This document shows positions 50,632-61,656 of a stretch of DNA of 64,000 nucleotides, piece by piece. The notes below the pieces were generated by a model, which searched no databases, was not told the DNA's origin, and saw only the letters and a program-made list of their open reading frames with translations. Position 1 is the stretch's first letter; each line of letters opens with the position of its first letter. The position numbers were made by a program, and so were the translations under genes. The stretch is from Strigamia acuminata (lineage: Eukaryota; Arthropoda; Chilopoda; Geophilomorpha; Linotaeniidae). The DNA is taken from NCBI GenBank assembly GCA_949358305.1, contig OX442324.1, positions 8,839,601 through 8,903,600 on the forward strand. The letters are read 5' to 3'.

Positions 50632-50825
50632 CACGTCCCTCCCCGAGAATAAATCATCGGGGCCTCTTAAAATAAAAGGTGGAACAATATCTAATCACAA
50701 AATAATCTTTTTTATTAAATGATGATGCATGATGAACAAAATAATTTACATTTTTGAAATTGATACATAAATAATTTCATGGTTTTTTAGAGAAGACAGT
50801 CTTCTCGTTACGATTTTGTAATCAA

Positions 50826-53800
50826 TTATTTCTTCAAGTTATCGGCGTAACTTGGTTTATCTCCCGAACTTGGTTCGTCCAGGTTGGGAGATGTGGTTAA
50901 TCTTGAAGAGTAGTCCGAGGGATCTTCGCTCTCGTTCAAGTAGAAACGCAGGTGACCCGGCGCCTCCAGCGGATTCCCCGTTCGTTCGTGAGCCCAAATC
51001 GGCGGTAAGAAGGCCGACATACCTTGATTGGTGTGGTGAATTCTTTGGGCTTCGGCGATGCTGGTTGGCGCGCGATGGGCTCGGAGGAGTCGTTGATGTT
51101 GGATGAAGCGTTCGCCTCCGGCGCCGGCCTCGATAGCATTTTTCATCCAGACGTAAAGAGAATAACCGCGGTCTGGGGATTGGAGTAGTTTCGTCTCCGT
51201 GTCCTTCGTCAAGGACAAACCCGGGAAATACATTCTGAGTCTGGCGGCGATCTGAGGTTCGGCCGTCTTCGAAACCTTCATGCTCGATTTTGGGCGGAGC
51301 ATTTTTGTTTTTGTTTCCTTCTTCTTGAGCGAGACTGGTTCGGCCAGTGGCTCGGAAGGTCTATTTTCCGTCGGCGGAGGCGGAGGAGGAGGCGTCGGAT
51401 CCCTGGGGGCCGGAGTTTCCTCGGTTGGCACGGCCGTCGAAGGTGACGGGAGCGGGTGTTGAATGACCGCTCGAACGTTTTGGTAGGAGGCTTCTGGATC
51501 CGGGTCCTGGGCCACCATTTGGGCTCGGATTACTGCCGCGGAGGGCACCAGGCGTGTCCAGCTGTCTACGAGGGCTGGCGGGACTTAGAAACCCTCGTGT
51601 GCCACCACGATCCAGGCTGCCACAGCGACACGCGCGTTTCGGAAGGTGGCGGCGGCCAGCAAAATCGACATTAAGTCGGTAATGGCAACCACGATCCTCG
51701 TATTCCAATTCGGATGATTCCGATTCTTATTCTGCGTATATTCGATCGAGATTCGCTGAAGGTTCGTGATGACGTTTTGAATTACATTCTGTTGGTAGGC
51801 ATCCATCTCGCACAAAAGCGCTCGGGCTTGTTCTACCGTCGTCACCTCCAGGAACTGTTGTAACGTCTCCTCAGAAGGGTTGATCGGAGTCAAGGCTTGG
51901 ACGATCACTGGAGACGCCACCGTTGGACTGGGTGTCGAAGGTGCCGTCAACTGGGGCGTGGTTCTGATTAAGCATCTCGATTTCTCCGGTTCGGGCTTGT
52001 CCCAAACTATCGGAGTTCGTGTCGAAGTCGAGGCTTCGGGGATGATTGGGAGAGGTTCGTCCTTGGCTGGTCCAAAGCGAGCTTCTCGATGTTTGAGTTG
52101 TTCTTTAGAACTCAGTGTCGGTGCGCCGATTATTACCTTTCTTCGGAACGCGCTTGGGAGGCTGACGCTGGATGTTACGCTTCCCTTTTTCGACAGTTCC
52201 GGCTTGATGAAAGCACTTGGCGCCGTTTCTAGACTCGAGGCGGTAGAGGGAGTCGGGCGGTAGATTGGTTTCGGCTGCATTTGCTGGTATTTCATAACTA
52301 CCGCGAGGAGATCCGCCTGAGTATACATCTTCTTCTGCTCGGGGACCTCGTCGATAATCACTTCGTCGTCGATCTTCATTGGTTCGGGACTGTCCCGAAT
52401 TGATCTGGTATCTTCGTAGCGTTTCCTATCTCGCTGTCGTATTTCCTCTTCACGATACGCTTTCCATGAACGTGCGCGATTTTCTGATCCCCTCTTTCTT
52501 CGTTCATCCTGCTGACGGAGGTTCTCTCTTTCGCGTCTGGCTTTCTCATCACGTTCGCGTAGGAACTGAAGGTCAGCAGCAGAGGAAAGCAGCGTAAATT
52601 CGGTGTAAACCGAAGGTGTGGAAGCGAAAATGGCGGCGTCGTGTCACTGACACGAACGTAAATGCGACGTGACCGATTCTAAACAAAGCGCGCGGCAAAA
52701 TGCCGCTTATCTGCGCTGAAATAGCACTGAAGGTGCTCTAAACTAAAGTGAAACACTTTAATAAACTAAACATTTAATATAAATAGTAAAAATCTTACAT
52801 ATGGGATCCTTTTCAAAGGGAAAATCAATAGGAGAGCACACATCGCTGTGCGCGGCCATCTTGGATGGTAGAAAAAGTGTATGAGACACCTTGTGTCGAA
52901 AATTACACATTACATAAATACAAAACATGTGATAACATAAAATATAGCTAAGGAATGCATGATACTTCATGCTTAAATGCATAAAGCAAACATAATGCCA
53001 AATATAAAAAGACATGAATTAATACACCAAGATAAACAAAATAAAAATTCAAAATGTGATTCTATATCACATCGATATAAATCCTTTGGGTTTCTCAAAA
53101 CCAACAGGAACTCCTCTCGATGTCTGTTCCACGACTCTTTGTTTTCCTCCCGCCGTCGGAAGTAGTTTCTTCGATAATCGTCCCAATTTTCTTGGTTCTT
53201 ATCGCGTCTGCGTTGATCCTCTCGGCGGTCGGGGCGTTCGCGCACATTTTCTCTTCTTCGGCTGGTTGACGGGGCGTCCCTGGATTGAAATCGCGATGTT
53301 TGTGGGATCTCCGTTTTTCCTAGGCGAGAGAAAGCGCTTGGTTTGGCCAGGCGTTTCTTTGTCGCGAGTTTCTTACTCTGTGTGCTGCTGGAAGTGCTTG
53401 GCTTGTCCAGGCATTGTTTCTTCGCTGAGCAGCCTCCTTCGTCGTGCTCGTTGGAGAGACGCTTCTCGGCCTTCTGGCGCTTGCGACCGAAGAAGCCTAA
53501 AAAATGCAATTGGTGCATCGCTCGCTGCGAGGTGATAAACCCGTGCCTCGGTCTCCAATCTGGGCGGTCGGGTCGGTCGTCTCGGATCTGCTGGAGCCAA
53601 ATCTTGATCTCCTCAGTCGAGTAACCGTCCGGCTGTAGGTAATCAAAAATCTCGTCGTGAGCGGTTCGTCTCACCTCTTCGTAGTACGCCATATGGATTT
53701 CGTGTTTTTCTTCCTCAGTTTCGGCGTCGCGCCATTGTTCGTACACTTCCCATCCCCTTTGATCGTCCGGGAAGGCGGCTCGGATTAGCGGATTTGGGAT

Positions 53801-54479
53801 TGGCGCCGGCGGGTCCATATTTCTTGAAATGACCGCCCGCAAAGCTGCCTGGTATTGTCGCGGCATGTAATGAATCAACGTTTGCTGGCTGGACCAGTAG
53901 CGGCTGATCGCACGGGACAGTAAGAGGCGAATCTTCCATGGTTCGAAGTCGACTGATTCTTCAAGCGCTTGTCGGAACAGTATGGGGATGACTTCACGCC
54001 ATAAGCTGCCTGCGGAAACTCGTTTCGGGTCGATTTGTCCCCACGTAGTGCGATATCCGTCCTAAATATTAAAATATCAGGGAATATATTAGAAACGTTG
54101 ATTAATTTGTCATATTTGTAGAGATGATTTCGTCTGACACAAGATGGCGCCATGGTCGGCCATGTGCTTTTTGACCACGTGTCGCAAAGTTACTTTTTTC
54201 TTTCGACATTTGTTTAATTTTGACAATTTGTCATTTAACGTTAAGTTATTTCTTCGTTCGTGGTCAGTCCACGAACTTATTTCGTATTTTTAATTATCGA
54301 TAATTGAATTTTTTCTATTTTTTACTTACATCGGGTTGGGCATCGGGTTCATTGGGTTCGTCCCAATTTCCCTCTTCGTTGTTTACGACTATTTGTAATA
54401 AATCCACTTGATCTTCGTCGTCATCTTCGGAAGCGTTATTTAGTGCTTGTTCAATTTCTTTCTTCCAATCATTTCTCAT
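50826..54479 (-). CDS. Gypsy element ORF3: spliced, unknown function, interrupted by a solo LTR and a TAA
   Basis: Exon 1 (54479-54330) is 50 codons, starting MRNDWKKEIEQALNNASEDD. A consensus donor GTAAGT (54329) and acceptor atatttag (to 54062) bound a 268-nt intron, in phase 0. Exon 2 runs from 54061 to 50826. Removing the solo LTR plus one TSD copy leaves 898 codons in one frame. A TAA at 51587-51585 falls 3' of HEGF, and the frame continues beyond to KPSYADNLKK. The protein is Arg/Glu/Ser-rich and hydrophilic in its first half (REEN, RRDKNQEN, RERP motifs), with Pro-rich stretches later (a run of seven prolines near 51380). It has no signal peptide, no furin site and no transmembrane anchor, so it does not resemble an envelope. 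Role unknown; a second structural or nucleic-acid-binding protein is conceivable. Confidence 0.75.
52569..53105 (-). mobile_element. Solo LTR of the Copia-D family, TSD ggaac
   Basis: 537 bp, minus strand: TGTTGGTTTTGAGAAACCC at 53105 to gctgctgaccttca at 52569. TSD ggaac at 52564-52568 and 53106-53110. No internal sequence, so it arose by LTR-LTR recombination. ORF3 is in frame on either side once the insertion and one TSD copy are discounted. Confidence 0.96.
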
Positions 54480-54693
54480 TTTTCGGAAATTACTTTTGAT
54501 TTTTACGGCTGCTTCGTTGTGGTCGTCGCTTAGCCGGAGATGATAGTGATAAATGTGGGTCGGGTTTAGAGGTTAACTATTAGTCTCATGTCATCTTTGA
54601 TTGGTTTGGCCAATTAAGACGCATTGTGGGACGTAACAGGTGTCCCCCCTGTGGTTGTTTTTATCGATTGTTTGAGACAATGGCCGGAGTCGC

Positions 54694-57600
54694 TTATTGT
54701 TTTCCAACGAGTTTCCCGTCTTTTATGAACGGGTTTGGCTTGTGTCGGCGCATACCGTATATTTTATCAGGTTTGGGGATTCTTGTAGTCTTATTTTTGT
54801 TTGATTGCTTTCCTTTTTTAGGAGATTCTTCGACTATTTCCTCCCTCTCCGAAATCTCATCCGGGGCGTCGGCCGTTTCGTGTAACTCGTCTTGAACTAA
54901 ACTGGACGGGCCAGTTTGTTCATCTAAAAACATGTCGCGAATAATTGGATTTTGCGCTGGTTTCGTCTGATTTCCAGTCCAAGCTTCTTGAGGAAACTCA
55001 GGCAGGTATGGGGTTAATTCTCGGGCGTGGATTGATCTAAAATTAACGTTGTCTGCCAATCTTTTTAGCTTGAAAGCGTTTCCGCCGTGGGCTTCGAGTA
55101 TGACGTACGGGCCGTCGCGTTTGTCTGCTAGGCCTGCGTGGATCCCTTTATCGGCGCTGGACTGAATGTGTGTGTCTTTCCAGACGAGGTCATTGACTTT
55201 AAAATTGCAGAAGGGCCGATCCTTTCCAGCAATGCTAATACGATCTCTCATGTCGAATATGTGTGACATCATGTGCTGATAAGTGGCCGAAATTATTTGC
55301 TCCAATCTATCGACGTAAATATGAGGCTTCTCGGGATCGATCTCCAGTATCTCCTCCGGTATTCGCGGGTCCCAGGGTACTCTGAGTTCCCGAGCGAAGT
55401 TCAGGAACGCAGGAGAAAATTTGCGGTTCCTTGAGATCGTCGTGCGGATGCTGAAGGCAATTTCACGAAGATATCCGTCCCAGCTGGAGTGAACATCGGT
55501 GAAAATTGCCAGGGCATATTTTATGTCACGATTTAACCTTTCGACGGGATTGGCCCGTGGATTATAGGTTGACGTGTATGATGTTTCGATGTCGAATTTT
55601 TTACAGAAGTCCTTATACAAATTTGATGCGAATTGTGGTCCATTATCGGAAATTAGTTTCCGCGGGAATCCGAAATGAAGTGCCACTTCGTACAAACATC
55701 GAATGATTTTCTGCTTAGTTGGTCTCTCCATTGGAAAGAGCTCGGGCCATCCGGTTGCGACATCCATTATTACCAAAATATATTTGTTTCTATTGGATGA
55801 CGTGGGTTTTGGGCCCATTAAATCCACGCTCCAGCAATCGAAGGGTGCGAAGGGGCCGAGTGAGATTCTCTCGTAATTCTTGGGCGTCCTAGGTTTGCAC
55901 GCTTGGCATCTGGGGCAGTGGTGAATGAAACGAACAATATCTCGGGTCATTTTTGGCCAAAAATAAAGTTGATTTGCTCGGTAGATCGTTCTGGCCACTC
56001 CAGAATGTCCGGCGAGCGGGTGTCCGTGGACCATCCACAGAAACCTCGTCAGGAGACTCCTGGGTATGACGACTTTCATCGAAGTTCCTGTCTCCGTCAG
56101 ATCATCGCGGAAATTCGGGTGGTGTTTCAGTAGAAGTCCATCTTCGATTAAATATGTGGAAGCCTCTCTCTCGAATTCCTCGCGTTGGATTTCATCGAAA
56201 TTCTCGTCGGGAAATTTTCTATCTGAAATAAATTCTCGATAAATTTTACAGAAGTCGTCTGTTGTTTGGGCGGCTATTAATTCGTCCCTGGTGGGCGGCT
56301 TGCTGTTCGTCCCCTTGCTTACGTGAGCGACGAACGCTCGAACATACTTGTCGGAGATTCGAGGTTCTATTGTTAATTCGTAATTCGGGTGAGCGTCCTT
56401 GACTGACTGATACGCCCGGAGCCAATAATTGTAATAATTTTGGTCTCCCGATTCGAGTTTCTCCTTGGGTAGTTCATTTAGCTTTTTAAATTCCCATTTT
56501 CGGACGGGGTTTGGACAATAGAAGAGGCGCGAGTCGTCCTCTCCGCAGTCGGTCTCGTCTTCGGGGTCTGAGGCTGGGGCTCGTGATAGGGCATCTGCCA
56601 CGACGTTGAATTTTCCGGGTCGGTATTCAATGATGAGATCACAAGCCATTAATTCCAGCTGCCAGCGAGCCATTCTTCCGGAAGGTTCCTTCAACGCCAT
56701 CAACCATTTTAGAGCCTCGTGGTCGGTTTGCACGTTGAATTTGGTGAATTCCAGGTATGGTCGGAACTTTCGGATTGCCCAGACAACGGCTAGACATTCT
56801 AACTCTGTTGCGTTATAGTTCTTTTCGGCTGTTTGTAATTTCCGGCTGATGAACATCGTAGGGACTTCCAATTCCACTCCGTCGATAACATGTTTCTGAA
56901 GCAACGCAGCACCAAGTCCGATTCGACTGGCGTCGGTGTGGAGAGTAAATTCTCGGTTAAGATCCGGCAAGGGAATGCGCTTGGCATCGATCAGCATTTG
57001 TTTAATTTTGTTAAACGCCGTTTTGCAGTGGTCAGTCCACTTGAAATCTTTATCGTTGCGCAACAGGTCTGTGATGGGTGCGGCAATTTCCGCCAGATTT
57101 GGGAGCATTTGATTAAAGAAATTCCCCACTCCCATAAAACGTTGGACTCCCTTTACATCTTCCGGGGCGGGGAACTGGCTGATGGCTTGGGTCTTTTTCG
57201 GGTCGATGGATAGGCCACCTGTTCCGACTGTGTAACCCAGGAATGCCAATTCTTTGCGGCAAAATTTACTTTTTCCTGGATGGTTGTTTAGTCCGGCTTT
57301 TGTGAGTCGCTCCATGACGTCATTCACGTGTATCAGGTGATCTTCAAAAGTTTGGGAGACTATTACTATATCATCGAGGTAAGCCCATGCGTATTTGTGT
57401 AAGGCCTCGCCGAGAACTTTTTCTATCAGTTTTTGAAAGGTGGCGGGTGCGTTTACTAACCCGAAGGGCATTACATTAAACATCAGTCGACCCTGTGGTG
57501 TCCAAAAAGCTGTTTTCTCTTTATCCTCTTCCCGCAATTCAACCTGCCAGTAACCCTTGGACAAGTCCATGGTCGTGACCCAGTTAAATGGGGCGAGCTC

Positions 57601-58560
57601 CCGTAGAATCGCTTCTATTGACGGCATTTGGATGGGGTCGATGACGGTTATGGCGTTTAATGGTCTATAATCGATGCAGAGGCGCGGTTCGGAGCCCGGT
57701 CGCATGACGAGGACAATCCTCATTCCATACTCTCCGATGGCGTGTGACACGATCCCTTTTTCGAGCAATTCGTTACACATTGTTCTCACGATATGTCTCT
57801 TCTGGGGCTTCATAGTTTTAAAAGGCACTCGCACCGGCTTGCCCGTAACCAATTCGATCTCGTGCATGACGTAACTTGTCTTCCCTGGATCCTTGTTTAA
57901 ATTTTTTGAGTGCTTCTTGAGCATTTCCTCGAGGAGTTTTGTTTGTTCTTCTCCAAGATTAGCGTCGACAGCCAGATTATGTATTAAATTCTCCTCTTGG
58001 AGGATGGTATTAAACGACTTAAAATTATAGTCTTGGATGAACTTCTTAATTTCGCCTCCTTCCCATTCCTCGTCGTTCTTAGCTTTGTCTAGGAGTTCTG
58101 AAGGTATTATGGGTAGTCGTGGGTCCTCGTGGTTGTCGATGTAATTCCACGAACGTGTGACTGGGTTGGGCTGGATGTTCATCCGTTCCATCAGATCCAT
58201 TCCTATCAGCAGGATTGTGTCTCGGGTTGGTAACACGATGAAGAAATGCTTAATCGTGCCCCCTTCCCATACGAAATCGGTTGATAACGTTCCCACTGCT
58301 CGGACTTCTCCGGCTGCCGTAAGGACTCGGATATTCTCGTTCATTCCTCGTAATTTTTTTTGTATTTTTTCGTCGAGTGACTCGAACAAGTCGGTGGAAA
58401 TAAACGACTGGTCCGCTCCTGAGTCGAGTAGTCCCATCAGCACCTTTTTGCCGAAAGCGACAGGTATTTTAGTCAGTAAGCTCTTTGCTTCTGTTGATAG
58501 GTTGCAACGAAGTATTCGCTTTTTAAGGGGATTGGCCCCTTGATCAAGCGGTAGAGTCAT
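54694..58560 (-). CDS. Gypsy element Pol (PR-RT-RNase H-IN)
   Basis: A 1288-residue open frame. Aspartic protease at LLDSGADQSF (about residue 45). RT with FGLVNAPATFQ and YLDD (about residue 394). RNase H with HTDASRIGLG (about 542). Integrase zinc finger HPLAGHSG followed by CPRCQACKP. Integrase catalytic D-D-E at WSVDLMGP (about 911), ISDNGPQF (about 970) and NPVERLNRD (about 1004), spaced D-35-E. The domain order PR-RT-RH-IN is Ty3/gypsy. There is no chromodomain in the C-terminal tail. The frame upstream of the first Met is open (KFEIRDEDG), so Pol may be made by frameshifting from gag. No lesions seen. Confidence 0.95.
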   Translation of the reverse strand: MTLPLDQGANPLKKRILRCNLSTEAKSLLTKIPVAFGKKVLMGLLDSGADQSFISTDLFESLDEKIQKKLRGMNENIRVLTAAGEVRAVGTLSTDFVWEGGTIKHFFIVLPTRDTILLIGMDLMERMNIQPNPVTRSWNYIDNHEDPRLPIIPSELLDKAKNDEEWEGGEIKKFIQDYNFKSFNTILQEENLIHNLAVDANLGEEQTKLLEEMLKKHSKNLNKDPGKTSYVMHEIELVTGKPVRVPFKTMKPQKRHIVRTMCNELLEKGIVSHAIGEYGMRIVLVMRPGSEPRLCIDYRPLNAITVIDPIQMPSIEAILRELAPFNWVTTMDLSKGYWQVELREEDKEKTAFWTPQGRLMFNVMPFGLVNAPATFQKLIEKVLGEALHKYAWAYLDDIVIVSQTFEDHLIHVNDVMERLTKAGLNNHPGKSKFCRKELAFLGYTVGTGGLSIDPKKTQAISQFPAPEDVKGVQRFMGVGNFFNQMLPNLAEIAAPITDLLRNDKDFKWTDHCKTAFNKIKQMLIDAKRIPLPDLNREFTLHTDASRIGLGAALLQKHVIDGVELEVPTMFISRKLQTAEKNYNATELECLAVVWAIRKFRPYLEFTKFNVQTDHEALKWLMALKEPSGRMARWQLELMACDLIIEYRPGKFNVVADALSRAPASDPEDETDCGEDDSRLFYCPNPVRKWEFKKLNELPKEKLESGDQNYYNYWLRAYQSVKDAHPNYELTIEPRISDKYVRAFVAHVSKGTNSKPPTRDELIAAQTTDDFCKIYREFISDRKFPDENFDEIQREEFEREASTYLIEDGLLLKHHPNFRDDLTETGTSMKVVIPRSLLTRFLWMVHGHPLAGHSGVARTIYRANQLYFWPKMTRDIVRFIHHCPRCQACKPRTPKNYERISLGPFAPFDCWSVDLMGPKPTSSNRNKYILVIMDVATGWPELFPMERPTKQKIIRCLYEVALHFGFPRKLISDNGPQFASNLYKDFCKKFDIETSYTSTYNPRANPVERLNRDIKYALAIFTDVHSSWDGYLREIAFSIRTTISRNRKFSPAFLNFARELRVPWDPRIPEEILEIDPEKPHIYVDRLEQIISATYQHMMSHIFDMRDRISIAGKDRPFCNFKVNDLVWKDTHIQSSADKGIHAGLADKRDGPYVILEAHGGNAFKLKRLADNVNFRSIHARELTPYLPEFPQEAWTGNQTKPAQNPIIRDMFLDEQTGPSSLVQDELHETADAPDEISEREEIVEESPKKGKQSNKNKTTRIPKPDKIYGMRRHKPNPFIKDGKLVGKQ

Positions 58561-58569
58561 GAAAGCATT

Positions 58570-59046
58570 GGCTATGCCATCTTCGTCTCTAATCTCAAAT
58601 TTCAGATGGTGCAGTGGCTTCTTCGCTGTTAGCTTCTTCGCTCGTAGCTTCTTCGTTGGTGGTTTCTTCGTTGGTAGCCTCTTCGAAAAATTCTAACAAT
58701 TTTTTCATTTCTTTAATTTGTTTTTCCACTAGGGTAAGATCCATCGTTATCGAAGTTATCGCGAGCGGATGTGGAATTACTTTTGTTCCGCCCGCGAATT
58801 CCAGTTTTTTGTCATACTGTCGAATTTGGCGGTGAGTTCCTTCAGGACCTTTTCTTGCTCTCTAGCGAGTAATTTCACTAACTCTTCTCTTTCTGCGGCT
58901 TTGTCGTCAGCTTTTTTCTTTGCCAGTTTTGGGCAGGTCTGACGCCAGTGGCCGTCCTCGTTGCAGAAATTACAAGGGCCTTTCTTCTTTCCTTCCCGCG
59001 CAAAAGGCTTTCTGGGGTATTCCTTCTTTTCAGAAGATGTCTCTGT
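58570..59046 (-). pseudogene. Gypsy nucleocapsid extension after the gag stop
   Basis: Past the gag TAA the same frame continues with KKGPCNFCNEDGHWRQTCPK, a CX2CX4HX4C zinc knuckle (58974-58934), then a Lys/Glu-rich helix to a stop near 58780. A second frame follows with a repeated EEATNEE-type motif (about 58690-58600), whose 15-nt units are visible in the DNA. It is unclear whether readthrough occurs or the TAA is a mutation. Confidence 0.7.
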
Positions 59047-61656
59047 TTACGGGTTGTGGTGTTCCGATTTTCTGGACTTCATCTGGGGTCGGTAGCTGGG
59101 TGCTAACTCCTTTCCCATGTTCGCATGTACGACATCGCTGGTATCCTCTTCGACCTCATCGCTTTCTGAGTATTGCTCGGAATCTTCGCTTACTTCGTCT
59201 TCCGATTTTTCTTCGGCAGCGCTAGTTTGCGTGCGATAGGCCTTGTTTGGAGGTGGTATCGGGTTCGAAGATTGTTGGTTTTTCTTTGACGGGAGTGGCT
59301 CTATACTTCCGTTTAGATAGTTTCGTGATTGGAGCAGCTTAGTGGAGTCTATGCTACGTTCCTGTATTCGTTGCTGTCTAGCAGTTCCTAGAGCCCGTTC
59401 CTCCTTTGTCAGAGCTTCGTTATACCGAGCGTTTGCTTCGGTATGTTTCTTCTCGACGAAATTGAAGATAGCGGTGAAACTATCTCCCCTAGGAGCGTTC
59501 ATATCTCGTAGGACTTTGGTCGCGGTTTCGTTTAGGCCTTGTTCGAAGAGGGCTTTCTGGGCGTGTTGATTAAATGGTTTATCCATTTCTCGAAACAGGC
59601 TGTCTGCTCGTTGCACGTACTCTCTCAGAGTCTCCCCGGGAGCTTGTCGCATAGAGCTTACTCTTTTCTGTATTTCCTGGCTCGTCTCGCCATATTGATT
59701 GTGGAATTTTATGATGAAGTCTTCCCAATTTCGAGGTTGGACATCAGCATACCAGTTACGGGCTCGGTTTATCAGCATTTCTGGTATCCCGCGCGTGACC
59801 ATCTCGTCGGGTTCCGCTCCTAATCGGCCAATCGTCAGGGCGACTTCGTCCAAAAACAAGTTGCCGGCGTTCCAGGATCCGTCGAACTTAATTAGTCTCA
59901 GAGTCGTCCACTTGATGTTGTTATCTTTGCGAGAATACAGCCACCGGTCCGCGGAGTAACGTTTCAACAATCCTTCGCTTCGATCGTCTTCCTCGATCTC
60001 TTGGCCACGGCTTTGTTGAAGTTTTTGGTCCATGGCCTGAAGGAGTTCGTCTTTCATCGTCCGTAGTTGGTTGCTTAGCGAGTCAGTCTCACTAAGCAGC
60101 TGTGATGATCGTGGATTGTCGGAAGGGAGGCTCGGGTAATGCGTACCGTTGCCTGTTAGTCCGAATTGATTGGGTTGGAACGACGTTTGTCCTGATGATC
60201 CCGCGGTGTTCGGGTTATTCGTGAGATCTTGCGCTATGGTTGACTTATCGGGGTTCGATTTCTCTGGAGCGGAGGTACGGTTCAATTTTGTTCCGGGTGG
60301 TATCAGATCGTCCAGTCGGGTCCCCGTGAGGCCTTCGTCCGTCTTCTTGATAAAAACGTAGGAGTCTCTTCCAGCATATGCTTCGGCGGCGTGTTTCTTC
60401 TCGAGGTGATTTTTAACTGCGTTAATCTCCTCGAGCGTCGGCATGGCCAGTTTATTTCGACCTGCTTCGTTGCGTATCTGGTTCTTCTGATTTATACATC
60501 TGATTAGTTCGGCATTAGGGTCGCCTGGGTTGGTATTACTGGTTTGGCCAGTTTTCATTGCGAATGAGTTTTTTATTGCCCATGATTGCGCGCCCTGATT
60601 ATTCCTCCTATCCTGTATAAATGCCTCGTACAGTTCCCCTTTGACTTCGTCCGATTCATTCAAGATGCTATCTAGTCCGTTGACTCGGATACTGCCGTGA
60701 GATGCTTGAGAGTCGATACTTTCACTGTCTGATGTTGGTTCGCCGCCGGTCTCGGACTGCTGTCGATCTGCTCCGACCCGACGTCGTTTCTCCCCGCGTC
60801 TGGCCGTGTTTTCTGCCGATCGTTTTTCAGTCCTCTGGTTTACCAGGTCGATTACTCGGCTTAGCTCTGCATATGGATCCTTGTCCTGGTCGATCTCGAT
60901 GCCATGTGCGCAGGCTACTCGAGTTACTTCTATTGCTTTGGCTACCAGTTCCTTAGCTGTGTGAGACCGTTCTGGGGAGCTCTGCACGGAGTTTGGCTCC
61001 GAATGTTGGCTTAACCCGTTGCTTGGTGGCTGGATCTTGTAGTCCCTTGCCATTTCTCGTTCGATTATTTTCTGCTTCGCGAGCAATTCTCGAGTCAGTT
61101 CGCGCTCCATGGCCATCTGTTTTTCTTGGCTTTCACGGGCGGCCGCCATCTGCTTAGCCTGACGTTCTTGGGCCAAGCTCTGTTCCATGGCAGCTAATTT
61201 CTCGCGATGCTCTCTGGCTAAATCTTCCATCAATTCGTTCTTCTTCTTTTCCAACGCAGCTGTTCTTGCTTGGTCGGCTCGGGCAGCCTCGTTGATAATT
61301 GCGGCGCCTGTATTTGCCGCTTTATTCAGAAGAGTCATCAGGTCCATTTCACTGGGGTCCTTCTCGACTTCTCTGGGGCTTTTCAATCCGAATCGAGGGT
61401 TTTCGAACGATTTATTTAATCCATTTTCTTCGTGAGGGCTTCTCGTTTCTTCGAATTCTCCTCCCGTAAATGGAAGTTTTCGTGCAAGGGGAAGGCCCTC
61501 ACTAGATGATTCCGTTGAAACTTCGGTCGAGTTAGTCTCGACCTCTGGTTCTACGTGGTTCGCTTCTTCCGCCTTTTGGCGCTCGATTTCTTCGGCTTCT
61601 TTTCTATCCTTTTCGTCGTTGCGCCTTTTTCTATCTTCTGCGGTGGTTTTCGTCAT
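59047..61656 (-). CDS. Gypsy element Gag
   Basis: 869 residues from MTKTTAEDRKRRNDEKD. The N-terminal third is Glu/Lys/Arg-rich and ends in a long coiled coil (about residues 115-215, AREHREKLAAMEQSLAQERQ and following). A disordered region follows, then the capsid domain (about residues 590-760) with KFDGSWNAGNLFLDEV, RARNWYADV, FHNQYGETSQEIQ and PGETLREYVQRADSLF, the usual retrotransposon gag signature. An acidic tail (SEDEVSEDSEQYSESDEVEE) precedes the TAA at 59049-59047. The zinc knuckle lies beyond that stop in the same frame. Confidence 0.92.
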   Translation of the reverse strand: MTKTTAEDRKRRNDEKDRKEAEEIERQKAEEANHVEPEVETNSTEVSTESSSEGLPLARKLPFTGGEFEETRSPHEENGLNKSFENPRFGLKSPREVEKDPSEMDLMTLLNKAANTGAAIINEAARADQARTAALEKKKNELMEDLAREHREKLAAMEQSLAQERQAKQMAAARESQEKQMAMERELTRELLAKQKIIEREMARDYKIQPPSNGLSQHSEPNSVQSSPERSHTAKELVAKAIEVTRVACAHGIEIDQDKDPYAELSRVIDLVNQRTEKRSAENTARRGEKRRRVGADRQQSETGGEPTSDSESIDSQASHGSIRVNGLDSILNESDEVKGELYEAFIQDRRNNQGAQSWAIKNSFAMKTGQTSNTNPGDPNAELIRCINQKNQIRNEAGRNKLAMPTLEEINAVKNHLEKKHAAEAYAGRDSYVFIKKTDEGLTGTRLDDLIPPGTKLNRTSAPEKSNPDKSTIAQDLTNNPNTAGSSGQTSFQPNQFGLTGNGTHYPSLPSDNPRSSQLLSETDSLSNQLRTMKDELLQAMDQKLQQSRGQEIEEDDRSEGLLKRYSADRWLYSRKDNNIKWTTLRLIKFDGSWNAGNLFLDEVALTIGRLGAEPDEMVTRGIPEMLINRARNWYADVQPRNWEDFIIKFHNQYGETSQEIQKRVSSMRQAPGETLREYVQRADSLFREMDKPFNQHAQKALFEQGLNETATKVLRDMNAPRGDSFTAIFNFVEKKHTEANARYNEALTKEERALGTARQQRIQERSIDSTKLLQSRNYLNGSIEPLPSKKNQQSSNPIPPPNKAYRTQTSAAEEKSEDEVSEDSEQYSESDEVEEDTSDVVHANMGKELAPSYRPQMKSRKSEHHNP

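Noticed and set aside
50826-54479. Envelope gene of an errantivirus-like element
   Set aside because: No signal peptide, cleavage site or membrane anchor is visible and the protein is highly charged.
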